A program made the position numbers and the translations under genes. 64,000 nt of DNA from Brachybacterium alimentarium (lineage in GTDB: Bacteria; Actinomycetota; Actinomycetes; Actinomycetales; Dermabacteraceae), in contig NZ_NRGS01000011.1 in assembly GCF_002332425.1 (NCBI RefSeq), forward strand, positions 239,670 through 303,669, in the 5' to 3' direction. This document shows positions 35,386 to 43,176 of this stretch, in pieces. The notes beneath the pieces are model-generated. The model worked only from the letters and a program-made list of their open reading frames with translations, searched no databases and had not been told where the DNA came from. Within the stretch, counting starts at the first letter, position 1, and every line of letters begins with the position of its first letter.

Positions 35386-35622
35386 CTATTTGCGTAGCCA
35401 GGCGATGACGGCGCAGAGGACGACGCTGGCTCGACAGATGATGGCGTGCTTCTCGTAGTGGGTGGCGATCCCGCGCCACTGTTTGGCCGGTCCGAACTGC
35501 CGCTCGAAGATTTTGCGGCCAGCATAGGAGGTCTGATCGAGACCGGGTGGGCGTCCACCCCGAGTGCCCTTCTTCTTGCCGTGAGCGATCCCGTCGGACT
35601 TCTGCGAGATCACAGCTTTCAA
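35386..35622 (-). pseudogene. IS5-family transposase, C-terminal remnant
   Basis: About 75 codons match the end of IS5-type DDE transposases: AVISQKSDGIAHGKKKGTRG, GGRPPGLDQTSYAGRKIFER (with the E of the DDE triad in the following ERQF), KQWRGIATHYEKHAII and ASVVLCAVIAWLRK. The catalytic Asp residues and the N-terminal two thirds are missing. The element end near 35371-35385 (GGGCGCGTTGCC) may be what is left of an inverted repeat. Confidence 0.8.
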
Positions 35623-35827
35623 ATGTGCCTACAGCCCGGGTGCGTCGACACATGCGGAAGCGTGCTGCGGAGTCAGGGGCCGCGGTGCACTGATTTTGGG
35701 GAGGTAGGTGTGGGCCGGCGCTCGCATTGCGTCGACTTGAAGTCGTCAGCCGACGTTTGACATCATCGGCATTCCTGTGCGAGCTTCGTAAACACCGAAC
35801 ATCCACGGGTCGAAAGTTGAAAATCAC

Positions 35828-36322
35828 GTGAAGAGACGTCTATTCTTTCGAGCGGCAAGTGTTGCAGCCGCCGGTTCCACGATGGCAGCACTCGCGTCGC
35901 CCTCTTGGGCAGACGGCGCCGTTGCGACCGCAGACGACAGCGAAGGCCTGCCTCAGCTCACTGTCGACGAGTGGCGGGAGGTGCAGGCCGCTGCAGAGGC
36001 TGCCGGAGACACCGAGGCCGCGGAGGCGGCTGAGTATGGCAAGGCAGTCGCCGAGAATCAGGCGAAGGCGAAGACTGGCAAGCTGGTCGTCGTGCCCATG
36101 CTCGTTCCGACCCTCATAAAGAAGGCAGTGAAGGCCGCCCTCAAGTATGGCGGTCACAAGGTGCCGAAGCCCCTAAGGCCTTACACCAATAAGATCCTCA
36201 ACGTCCTCGACAACACAGAGGCGTGGGAGGAGGCTGGGCTGACGACGGGGTTCATGGCCGTCGGAATTCCGCCAGACGCCTCCCAGCAGGCGGCGCACTG
36301 GATCGTCGTGTTCGTTGGCTGA
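35828..36322 (+). CDS. Secreted cationic protein of unknown family (bacteriocin-like layout)
   Basis: A 164-residue protein I cannot place in a known family. A signal peptide (MKRRLFFRAASVAAAG, cut likely after SWA, residue 28; the RR may indicate Tat) is followed by an acidic Ala/Glu-rich stretch (residues 36-80, predicted helical) and then a lysine-rich amphipathic part (about 84-122: KLVVVPMLVPTLIKKAVKAA, KYGGHKVPKPLRPYTNKI). The C terminus is hydrophobic (FMAVGIPPDASQQ, WIVVFVG). There are no cysteines. Start GTG 35828 without a clear ribosome site. Acidic pro-part plus cationic core plus the membrane protein right behind it resembles a bacteriocin precursor and immunity gene, but this is inference. 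Confidence 0.7.
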   Translation: MKRRLFFRAASVAAAGSTMAALASPSWADGAVATADDSEGLPQLTVDEWREVQAAAEAAGDTEAAEAAEYGKAVAENQAKAKTGKLVVVPMLVPTLIKKAVKAALKYGGHKVPKPLRPYTNKILNVLDNTEAWEEAGLTTGFMAVGIPPDASQQAAHWIVVFVG

Positions 36323-36331
36323 GAGTTGTCG

Positions 36332-36751
36332 ATGAAGGACGTGGCGGGATGGCTGACCGCTGGGGCGCTGGTTGTTGGGTCCTTGGCTGTCGGCCTCGCC
36401 CCCGTTGTGGCGGTCATGGGTGTGGCGATCCTGATGGACGTTGCGCTTCGGACCGGACACGTCGTGGCGTTGCTCGCGAGCTTCGGAATTGCGATTGTCT
36501 GGTTACTTTTCGTAAGCTTTACAGAGATTCCGTTAAAAATTGCGCTACGAAAATCATCGCCGGTGGCGCGTGAAATCATCATCAACCTATTTGCCTTAAC
36601 CCTGCTTGCGTTTTCATACTTTGTCATCGTTGAACAGTTCTTGGCAAGCGCCATTATGGCGGCCCTGTCATTTGCTGGGTATCTCGCCTTGCGGCCCCTC
36701 ATTGAACGCGCCGAGCGTGCGGCAGACGCACTTCCCAGGGATACCCAGTAG
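36332..36751 (+). CDS. Small four-helix membrane protein (candidate immunity protein)
   Basis: A 139-residue membrane protein, 9 nt behind the secreted protein and surely co-transcribed. Hydrophobic segments lie near residues 8-35, 43-62, 83-100 and 104-121; the loops are basic. No family is recognised. Codon use is unlike the neighbours: leucine TTA codons at positions 58, 68 and 89 and an AT-rich middle, a sign of transfer. ATG 36332 (or TTG 36326) has TGAGAG upstream. Followed by a hairpin. If the upstream product is a bacteriocin, this would be its immunity or export partner. Confidence 0.7.
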   Translation: MKDVAGWLTAGALVVGSLAVGLAPVVAVMGVAILMDVALRTGHVVALLASFGIAIVWLLFVSFTEIPLKIALRKSSPVAREIIINLFALTLLAFSYFVIVEQFLASAIMAALSFAGYLALRPLIERAERAADALPRDTQ

Positions 36752-36771
36752 CTGTTTGAGGTCACGGTGTC

Positions 36772-36789
36772 GCCGACATGTTCGTCGGC
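36772..36789 (+). terminator. Hairpin after the two-gene unit
   Basis: GCCGAC-N6-GTCGGC begins 20 bp after the membrane-protein stop and has no T tract. It could be the terminator of the pair or part of an insertion-sequence end. Confidence 0.4.
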
Positions 36790-36961
36790 TCGGGTCAGGA
36801 TGAGTTCTCCGCCCCCGCGAGGCTCGCGCCCTCAGGGCTGCCATATGCGTGGGTGACACCTGGGGCTGCCGCGCTGATAAGTGACATCTTGACCTGACCT
36901 ACCTACGGCTTGGATTCCAGTTGTCGTCGCTAGACGATGGTCTTCATGGAAGGCTCACTGC

Positions 36962-37063
36962 ATGCCCGGGCCGTACCGTCCCGAGTTCCGCGCCCGTGCC
37001 ATCGCTCTGGTGCACGAGGGCCGACAGGTCGAGCAGACCGCGCAGCACCTCGGCATCAAATAG
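36962..37063 (+). pseudogene. IS3-type transposase OrfA, N-terminal fragment
   Basis: ATG 36962 opens a 33-codon frame, MPGPYRPEFRARAIALVHEG then RQVEQTAQHLGIK and a TAG. It is the start of an IS3-family OrfA helix-turn-helix; the rest of OrfA and OrfB is gone. The following bases belong to the DoxX fragment, so the element was cut at this point. Confidence 0.75.
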
Positions 37064-37086
37064 GCGTATGAGGTCATGCCGTTGCC

Positions 37087-37278
37087 GAGACCGCCCACCA
37101 TGGTCGCATTCTTCAGGAACTGAACCCGCTGCATCTTCCTTGCGGCCGGGTCCTCGATGTCCCAGAACCCATGACCCGCGATGGTCGTCGGCACGAGCGA
37201 GCCGGCCAGCAGAAACGCCGACGTCTGCGGGGCGATGCCCTCGGAGACAGCAGACTGCCGGCCGATCAGGTGGGCCCG
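37087..37278 (-). pseudogene. DoxX-family membrane protein, C-terminal fragment
   Basis: On the minus strand GIAPQTSAFLLAGSLVPTTI, AGHGFWDIEDPAARKMQRVQ and FLKNATMVGGL match the last third of DoxX/SURF4-type proteins. Everything after GGL is replaced by the IS fragment, and the N-terminal half is missing. It is dead and marks the target of the insertion. Confidence 0.7.
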
Positions 37279-37330
37279 CCCTGTTGCCGGAGACGACGGC
37301 TGCTGCCAAGCTTCCGATGTGCCCTCCTTC

Positions 37331-37918
37331 GTGACGCCGGTCATCGCGCCCGGATCGCTGTCCCGCCTGCACCAGCCGGTGCTCACCGCCGGGTCCATCC
37401 GCTTGCGCCCATGGGCCGACGCTGATGCGCCAGCTCTCGTCTCGGCCTACCAGGAGCCGACCATCCAGCGTTGGCACGCCCGGTCCCTGACCCCGGACGA
37501 GGCCGACGACTGGGTCGCGTCCGCCCACGCAGCATGGATGGCAGAAACAGCTGTGAGCTGGGCCGTCGACCTTGATGACCAGCTCGCCGGACGCATGACC
37601 CTGAAGCTCGACAACTCCGATGGATCCGCCGCGGCCGCCTACTGGACTCGCACCGTCGCCCGCCGCCGCGGGGTGGCGTCCCGTGCTCTGCGCTTGGCCA
37701 CCGGGTGGGCGTTCTCCGCCGGGATGCACCGGGTCGAGCTCGAGCATTCGACCCTCAACCCGGTGTCGTGCCTCGTTGCCGATAGAGCGGGATTCGACGC
37801 GGAGGGCACTCGCCGAGGGAGCGCCCTGCACGCCGACGGATGGCATGACATGCACGTCCACGCCACGATCGATGCGATGAGCACTCTAGGCGCTCCACAG
37901 GCGATGGCGTGCACGTAG
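37331..37918 (+). CDS. RimJ/RimL-like GNAT acetyltransferase
   Basis: A protein of about 195 residues. SIRLRPWADADAPALVSAYQ is the N-terminal strand of RimJ/RimL-type GNATs; SAAAAYWTRTVARRRGVASR (RRRGVA acetyl-CoA loop), ALRLATGWAFSAGMHRVELE and NPVSCLVADRAGFDAEGTRR follow. GTG 37331 is the best start after the rearranged region but has no good ribosome site; its native promoter may have been lost when the island formed. The substrate is unknown. Confidence 0.75.
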   Translation: MTPVIAPGSLSRLHQPVLTAGSIRLRPWADADAPALVSAYQEPTIQRWHARSLTPDEADDWVASAHAAWMAETAVSWAVDLDDQLAGRMTLKLDNSDGSAAAAYWTRTVARRRGVASRALRLATGWAFSAGMHRVELEHSTLNPVSCLVADRAGFDAEGTRRGSALHADGWHDMHVHATIDAMSTLGAPQAMACT

Positions 37919-38029
37919 GGCCCGTGCGACCGCAGTCAATCTCCCGAGGGTCACGTCAACGGCGCTGTCGGCGGACGGGCCTCCAGCGCGACCCTTGACC
38001 AACCCGGTGTTCCCGAGTGGGATGGCCCC

Positions 38030-38794
38030 ATGACCTCACTGAGCGCACGCGCCGATTCCCTTCTCGCCCTGCACCACCGTTCGACCCCGGTGGTGCTGCC
38101 CACCGTGTGGGACGCCTGGTCCGCCCAGGCCGCTGTCTCCGCCGGCTTCGAGGCGCTGACCGTCGGCAGCCACCCCGTCGCGAACTCCGTCGGCGCCGGC
38201 GACGGCGAGGACATGAGCCTCGAGGACGCCCTCGCAGGCATCGCCCGGGTGGCCCGCGCCGTGGACGTCCCGGTCTCGGCCGACGTGGAGTCCGGCTACG
38301 ACACCGCAGCTGGCGAGCTCGTCGAGCGCGTGCTGGAGGCGGGCGCCGTCGGCGTCAACATCGAGGACACCGTGCACTCGGAGGGTCGGCTGCGCGGGGC
38401 GCAGGAGCACGCCGACTACATCGCCGGGGTCCGTCAGGCGGCCGACGCGGCCGGGGTCCATCTGGTCATCAACGGGCGCACCGACGTGTTCAAGACCGAC
38501 GAGCAGATCCCGGACCGTCAGGCCGAGGCGATCACTCGACTGAACCTGCTTGAGGGCGCCGGGGCCGACTCGCTCTACCCGGTCGGACTGCCGGACGTGG
38601 CGACGTTGAAGGCGCTGCTCGCCGCGGTCAGCACTCCGCTGAACGTCACCGCCCACCCGGTGAACGGCTCCATCCCGGAGGGCCTGGATCTCGCGCGGCT
38701 CACGGAGCTCGGTGTACGCCGCGTGAGCTTCGGCCCGCTGCTGCAGGCCGCTCTGGCCGACCACCTCGACGAGATCACGAAGGCCTGGCGCTGA
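38030..38794 (+). CDS. Isocitrate lyase/PEP mutase-family protein
   Basis: A 254-residue TIM-barrel protein of the ICL/PEPM group acting on C-C or C-P bonds of small oxo-acids. LPTVWDAWSAQAAVSAGFEA, VGSHPVANSVG, DVPVSADVESGYD (metal Asp), GAVGVNIEDTVHSEGRL and VINGRTDVF are all present. The KKCGH catalytic cysteine motif of true isocitrate lyase is absent, as in most short members. ATG 38030 stands 6 nt after TGGGAT. The substrate is unknown. Confidence 0.88.
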   Translation: MTSLSARADSLLALHHRSTPVVLPTVWDAWSAQAAVSAGFEALTVGSHPVANSVGAGDGEDMSLEDALAGIARVARAVDVPVSADVESGYDTAAGELVERVLEAGAVGVNIEDTVHSEGRLRGAQEHADYIAGVRQAADAAGVHLVINGRTDVFKTDEQIPDRQAEAITRLNLLEGAGADSLYPVGLPDVATLKALLAAVSTPLNVTAHPVNGSIPEGLDLARLTELGVRRVSFGPLLQAALADHLDEITKAWR

Positions 38795-38806
38795 CCTCCT
38801 CGCGCC

Positions 38807-38820
38807 GGACCGATCGGTTC
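38807..38820. promoter_or_regulatory. TetR-type operator upstream of aldo/keto reductase
   Basis: GGACCGATCGGTTC differs in one base from the perfect palindrome at the tetR gene (21457-21470). It lies 91 bp upstream of the aldo/keto reductase at 38911. It may be a further target of that TetR protein; the distance of 17 kb makes this a regulon claim, not an operon claim. Confidence 0.5.
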
Positions 38821-38910
38821 TCCTGCGCGAGCGAGCATCGGGCATAGGGTCCTCGTGGCGGGTCCCGGTCGCGACGTCGCGGCGCCGCCGACCACGAGGA
38901 GTGATCAGCT

Positions 38911-39873
38911 ATGCAGTACTCCCAGCTCGGACGCACCGGAGCGACCGTCTCCCGGCTCGTCCTCGGCACCATGAACTTCGGCCCCCACACCGCGGAGGAC
39001 GATGCCTTCGCGATCATGGACCGCGCCCTCGAGCAGGGCGTGACCTTCGTCGACACCGCGAACGTCTATGGCGGGAAGGAGCACAGGGGCTGGACCGAGG
39101 AGATCGTGGGCCGCTGGCTCGCCAGGACCGGCAAGCGCGACGAGATCGTGCTGGCCACCAAGGTGTTCGGCGAGATGGGTCCCGGTGCGAACGACCGTGG
39201 GCTCTCCGCGCTGAACATCCGTCGCGCGGTGGACGAGTCCCTGCGCCGCCTGCAGACCGACCACATCGATCTCTACCAGATGCACCACGTGGACCGCTCC
39301 GCCCCCTGGGAGGAGATCTGGCAGGCCATGGACCTGCTGGTCGCGCAGGGGAAGATCAGCTACGTCGGCTCCTCGAACTTCGCCGGCTGGCATCTCGCGC
39401 AGGCCAACGAGACCGCCCGCGCCCGGCACTCGCTGGGGCTCGTCTCCGAGCAGTCGCTGTACAACCTGTTCTCTCGCGACGTCGAGCTCGAGGTGCTGCC
39501 TGCCGCGGAGCACTACGGGATGGGCGTCATCGCCTGGTCGCCGCTCTCGGGCGGCAAGCTCGGAGGCCGCTCCGAGGGGGGCGTGCGCCGCGGTACAGCA
39601 GACCGCCGCCATGACCCCGCGGACCTCACCGACCAGCTGGATCGCTGGGAGGCTTTCTGCGACGAGCGCGGCCTGGCGCCCGGCCAGGCGGCTCTCGCGT
39701 GGCTGCTGCACCGGCCCGGTGTGCTCGGCCCGATCATCGGCCCGCGCACCATGGAGCAGCTGGACTCGGCGATCGAGGCCGTCGACATCTCGCTGTCCGA
39801 TGAGGACCTGGCGACGCTCGACGAGATCTTCCCCGGCCCGGGCGGACCGGCCCCGGAGGCTTACGCCTGGTGA
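38911..39873 (+). CDS. Aldo/keto reductase (YghZ/Tas type)
   Basis: A 320-residue NADPH-dependent aldehyde/ketone reductase. Tetrad residues appear in FVDTANVYGG (Asp, Tyr), VLATKVFGEMG (Lys) and LYQMHHVDRS (His); YVGSSNFAGWHLAQA, LGLVSEQSLYNLF, GVIAWSPLSGGKL and AALAWLLHRPGVLGPIIGPR are classic. GAGGAG 9 nt before ATG 38911. Possibly regulated by the TetR-type site 91 bp upstream. Confidence 0.94.
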   Translation: MQYSQLGRTGATVSRLVLGTMNFGPHTAEDDAFAIMDRALEQGVTFVDTANVYGGKEHRGWTEEIVGRWLARTGKRDEIVLATKVFGEMGPGANDRGLSALNIRRAVDESLRRLQTDHIDLYQMHHVDRSAPWEEIWQAMDLLVAQGKISYVGSSNFAGWHLAQANETARARHSLGLVSEQSLYNLFSRDVELEVLPAAEHYGMGVIAWSPLSGGKLGGRSEGGVRRGTADRRHDPADLTDQLDRWEAFCDERGLAPGQAALAWLLHRPGVLGPIIGPRTMEQLDSAIEAVDISLSDEDLATLDEIFPGPGGPAPEAYAW

Positions 39874-39958
39874 CCCCGGTTCAGCCGACGAGCAGGCAGA
39901 ACGAGGACCTTTCGGGAGCGCTCCTAGGCATGTCGGCCCTTCGTCCTACGATCACGGC

Positions 39959-40534
39959 ATGCCGGATATGGAGCCCCTCTCAGGGGCCGAGCCCGAGGAC
40001 TCGACGTCCCGCCTGACCCTGCACCGACCCCGCCGCGAGGACGTGCCGGAGCTCTTCGCGATCCTGTCGGACCCGCTCGTGTGGACGCATCTGCCCTCCG
40101 GGCGGCACCGGGAGATCGAGCGTACGGCGCAGGCCGTGGAGCGGTGGGACGCCGAGTGGGAGCGCGATGGCATCTCCACCTGGGTGGTGCGGGAGCGCGG
40201 GGTCGCGCAGGTCATCGGCTACGGCGGGCTCTCGTCACTGGACGGCGTCGCCTGGAACCTCGGCTACCGCTTCGCGGTGCGAGCGCAGGGGCGAGGCTTC
40301 GCGACGGAGCTCGCCCGCCACGCCGTGGCGCGCGCCCGCACCGAGGGGCCGGCGCTTCCGGTGATCGCCTACCTGCTCGAGCACAACGCGGCCTCCGCGG
40401 CAGTGGCCCGCCGGGTCGGGCTGGAGCTCGTCGACCGCGGGCCCGACGCCGGGAACCCGGATCCGGAGGCGGTGCGGCTGGTCTTCGCCAGCCGTGCGCT
40501 GAGTCCGGAAGAGCTCACGGCCGCCCGGCGCTGA
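39959..40534 (+). CDS. RimJ/RimL-like GNAT acetyltransferase
   Basis: A 191-residue protein. RLTLHRPRREDVPELFAILS opens the fold; DGVAWNLGYRFAVRAQGRGF with AQGRGFATE as acetyl-CoA loop and LLEHNAASAAVARRVGLELV as motif B identify the GNAT fold. ATG 39959 is 6 nt after TACGAT (39947-39952): leaderless. The substrate is unknown. Confidence 0.88.
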   Translation: MPDMEPLSGAEPEDSTSRLTLHRPRREDVPELFAILSDPLVWTHLPSGRHREIERTAQAVERWDAEWERDGISTWVVRERGVAQVIGYGGLSSLDGVAWNLGYRFAVRAQGRGFATELARHAVARARTEGPALPVIAYLLEHNAASAAVARRVGLELVDRGPDAGNPDPEAVRLVFASRALSPEELTAARR

Positions 40535-40548
40535 CGGGACGACCGTCG

Positions 40549-41085
40549 TCAGAGCGCGACCGGGACCACCTCGGCGCCGGCGAGCTCGGCCAGCTCATGG
40601 CCGGGGACGAGGATCTTGGACGTGCGCACTCCCCCGCCGATCAGCACGTCGTCGAGCGCGGCCACCGCGGGATCGATCAGCACCGGCCAGTCTGCCGGCA
40701 GACCCACCGGGGTGACACCGCCGCTGGTCATGCCGGTCAGCACCTCGGTGTCCTCGGTGCGTGCGAAGGACAGCTTGCTCGCCCCGAGATGCTTCTTGAC
40801 CGTGCGATTGACGTCCGCACGGTCGCTCGCGAGCACAATCACCGCAGCCAGGATGTCCTACCCGCCTCCGCGGCCCTTGACGATCACGCAGTTCGCGGTC
40901 GTGGTCTCGTCCACGCCGTAGGCCTCACAGAACGCGGCGGTGTCGGCCAAGTGGTCCTCGACGGGGGCAACGCGCGCGCTCGGCACCGCACCGGCGCGAA
41001 CGGCCTCGGCCGCGGGAAGTGCGACGAGATCGAGGGAATCGATCAGCGGGGTCCAGCTCAGGGGCAAGGTTCCGTCGTTCGCCAT
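40549..41085 (-). pseudogene. YbaK/EbsC-type aminoacyl-tRNA deacylase interrupted by an amber codon
   Basis: Both halves lie in the same frame, split only by TAG at 40858-40860. The N-terminal part (from ATG 41085, 7 nt after TACAGT) ends CEAYGVDETTTANCVIVKGR; the C-terminal part begins DILAAVIVLASDRADVNRTV and contains KKHLGASKLSFARTEDTEVL, TGMTSGGVTPVGLP and LDDVLIGGGVRTSKI, i.e. the whole YbaK active-site core. Without the stop it would be a normal protein of about 178 residues. It is a young pseudogene, or else the amber codon is read through; nothing in the sequence supports recoding. Confidence 0.75.
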
Positions 41086-41153
41086 GCCTCCCACTGTAGG
41101 AGCGTCACGGGCCGAGGTGGAGAGGGAGGGAGTCAGCATCCCGACAACGTGGC

Positions 41154-41693
41154 TCACCGCTGTTCGCGCCAGGCACGTGCCTCGTCCATCAACCTGTCCA
41201 CGACTGCCTGCTTCTCGTCGACGTAGACGGAGCGGCGGCCCGCGTATCGCCGTGCGAGATCGAGCTTCGCGGCCTCATAGCGGCACGCCGCATCCGGAAC
41301 CGTCCTCAGGAAGCCGCGGAAAAGCAGGTAGTCGGTGAACGTGACCGAGCCGCTGGGCACGACGTGCACATGATCCGTGCGGTGGTCGTCGACGATCCGG
41401 TGGAGGAAGGCATGGTCGGGATCGTCGGCGAAGGACCTCGGCATGTAGGCGAAGCCCGCTGCCCCCAGAGCTGCAAGCACCGGCCCGGTCAGGACGGTCC
41501 CCACATCGCGCACGCCGACCGCGATATCGATGGTGTCCTTCGAGGGGAGGCCCGGAACGCTCGTGGAGCCGACGTGCTCGATAACGGCGTCCGGAAGCAC
41601 AGCGCTCAGCTCCGCCGCGCTCGCGAGGAATCGGGACGGCCACCCGTCGTCGTACGGGACGATCTCCACCACCGTGTGCGCTCTGTTCGCCAT
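41154..41693 (-). CDS. GrpB/UPF0157-family protein
   Basis: A 179-residue nucleotidyltransferase-fold protein. VEIVPYDDGWPSRFLASAAE, IEHVGSTSVPGLPSKDTIDI (the GSTSVPGLxxKPxID family core) and ARRYAGRRSVYVDEKQAVVD are typical. ATG 41693 is 6 nt after TAGCGT: leaderless. The family's function is unproved; it converges with nothing and is divergent from the HAD gene. Confidence 0.92.
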   Translation of the reverse strand: MANRAHTVVEIVPYDDGWPSRFLASAAELSAVLPDAVIEHVGSTSVPGLPSKDTIDIAVGVRDVGTVLTGPVLAALGAAGFAYMPRSFADDPDHAFLHRIVDDHRTDHVHVVPSGSVTFTDYLLFRGFLRTVPDAACRYEAAKLDLARRYAGRRSVYVDEKQAVVDRLMDEARAWREQR

Positions 41694-41752
41694 CCCCGCA
41701 CGCTACGCGGGGTCGGGCTCTCCCTGTGCGGGCCTGTAGGTAGTCTCGGGCG

Positions 41753-42427
41753 ATGCTGCTGCTCCTCGATCTCGACAACACACTCATCGACCGTGATGAC
41801 GCCTTCGCCCGCTGGGCCGCAGAGTTCCTCGACGAGCTCGGCGGGGGGCCGGAGGATCTGAACTGGCTCCTCAAGGCCGACGGGCATGGGTACACGCACC
41901 GGGCGGTTCTGGCTGACGGGCTCCGTGACCGGCTCGGGCTCACCACCTCGCGGGAGGACCTCGTGCAGACCCTCCTGCTCGGCCATGCCCCTTTCGTCCG
42001 CTGCTACAGCGGAATTTTGGATCGCCTGGCCGGCCTCCGTGCCGCAGGGACGACGCTCGTGGTCGTCACCAACGGCATGATCGAGCAGCAGACCCAGAAA
42101 CTGCAGGTCACCGGATTGGATGCCGTGGTCGATCGGGTCATCATCTCCGAGGCCATCGGCGTCAAGAAGCCCGATCCGACGATCTTCGCAGCGGCGATCG
42201 AAGGACTGGCCCGCACAGAAGACCCCTGGATGGTCGGTGACCACGCGGAGGCGGACATCTCCGGCGGCAGAGCCGCAGGGTGCAGAACAGGCTGGGTCAG
42301 CCATGGCAGGCGGTGGGCGGGCGATGAGCCGCCGGCGGTCTCCGCGACCACCACGCTCGATGTCCTAGACCGGATCGAGGAGACCGAGCGGGCTGAGTCC
42401 GCGCGGCCGGACGGGAGCCATGCCTGA
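41753..42427 (+). CDS. HAD-superfamily hydrolase
   Basis: A 224-residue haloacid-dehalogenase-like phosphatase. Motif I DLDNTLIDRDD (nucleophile Asp6), motif II VVVTNG, motif III KKPDPTIF and motif IV VGDHAEADISGG are intact, and a helical cap lies between I and II. ATG 41753 follows TAGTCT (41741-41746) by 6 nt: leaderless. It overlaps the phosphotransferase gene downstream by 8 bp, so the two are co-translated. Confidence 0.92.
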   Translation: MLLLLDLDNTLIDRDDAFARWAAEFLDELGGGPEDLNWLLKADGHGYTHRAVLADGLRDRLGLTTSREDLVQTLLLGHAPFVRCYSGILDRLAGLRAAGTTLVVVTNGMIEQQTQKLQVTGLDAVVDRVIISEAIGVKKPDPTIFAAAIEGLARTEDPWMVGDHAEADISGGRAAGCRTGWVSHGRRWAGDEPPAVSATTTLDVLDRIEETERAESARPDGSHA

Positions 42428-43154
42428 GCCGCGGGAGATCACCCTCCTCGGGAAGACGGTGCGTCGCCCCCGGAAGCCGTGGACCGAGACCGTCCATGCG
42501 CTGCTGCGGCATCTGCGCGAGCAGGACCTCCCCGTACCCGAGCCGCTGGGGATCGACGACCGCTTCGAGTACGTGACCCTCGTGGCCGGTGTCGCCGGCG
42601 ACGAAGCCTGGCCGGACGGTGTCCCGGCCGATGGTGCACGGTCGATGGGCCGCCTCCTGCGCGCGGTCCACGACGCCACCCGGGCGTGGCTCCCACCCAC
42701 CGAAGCACAGTGGTCGGTTCCCCACAGCCCCGGAACGATCATCTGCCACGGCGATCCGAAGCCTGGGAACGTCGCCTGGCTCGATGGGCGGGCGGCGGGC
42801 CTGTTCGACTGGGACGCTGCCCGGCCGGGCGACCCCTTCGACGACCTCGCCTATGCGCTCCTGTGGACGATCCCCCTCAACGCTGTTCCGCGGGACGGCC
42901 AACCCTCCGCGACCGAGCAGGCGCGTCGCCGGGAGCGCGCCGAGGCACTGCTGGAGGGGTACGGCTGGTCCGCACCGCTCGACATCGTCGACGCCGCAGT
43001 GCGCCGTCACGAGCTGGCGATCGACGAGGCGGAGTGGCTCGGCGAGCGCGGTCACGAGCCCCATGCGAGCTGGGTGGCGCAGGAGTGGCCGACGCGCTGG
43101 CGTCACGACCTCGACGCCTTGCGAAGCGCAGGCCGACGAGCGTTCCCCGCCTGA
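42420..43154 (+). CDS. Aminoglycoside-phosphotransferase-like (APH) kinase
   Basis: A 244-residue protein with an APH/choline-kinase fold. The Brenner motif ICHGDPKPGNVAWLDG holds the catalytic Asp, AAGLFDWDAARPGDPFDDLA the metal-binding DWD. The N-terminal lobe is short. Overlaps the HAD gene. Such proteins phosphorylate antibiotics or metabolites (thiamine, sugars); which one is not clear here. Confidence 0.88.
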   Translation: MPEPREITLLGKTVRRPRKPWTETVHALLRHLREQDLPVPEPLGIDDRFEYVTLVAGVAGDEAWPDGVPADGARSMGRLLRAVHDATRAWLPPTEAQWSVPHSPGTIICHGDPKPGNVAWLDGRAAGLFDWDAARPGDPFDDLAYALLWTIPLNAVPRDGQPSATEQARRRERAEALLEGYGWSAPLDIVDAAVRRHELAIDEAEWLGERGHEPHASWVAQEWPTRWRHDLDALRSAGRRAFPA

Positions 43155-43176
43155 CCGCACCCGCAGACGTGCACCG

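Larger units (their letters stand above)
35376..37330. mobile_element. Rearranged accessory island with transposase remnants
   Basis: Between the GNAT gene at 34380 and the GNAT gene at 37331 the sequence loses the dense, high-GC gene layout. It holds the 3' end of an IS5-type transposase, two intact unknown genes, an IS3-type transposase 5' end that stops after 33 codons, and a fragment of a DoxX gene. Base composition drops markedly (visibly AT-rich between 36480 and 36660), and rare TTA codons appear. The stretches 35623-35827 and 36752-36961 hold no gene I can recognise. Limits are approximate. Confidence 0.75.

Noticed and set aside
36223..36573. 116-codon frame overlapping the two island genes
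   Set aside because: It runs out of frame with both, its product is unlike a protein (Gly/Arg/Trp mix), and the two genes have better starts and signal or membrane features.
36955..37398. 147-codon minus-strand frame as a full gene
   Set aside because: Only its middle matches DoxX; both ends are unrelated flanking sequence read through, so it is annotated as a fragment.
41154..41693. GrpB gene as an antitoxin or part of a defence system
   Set aside because: The nucleotidyltransferase fold alone is not enough; no toxin partner or defence gene stands beside it.
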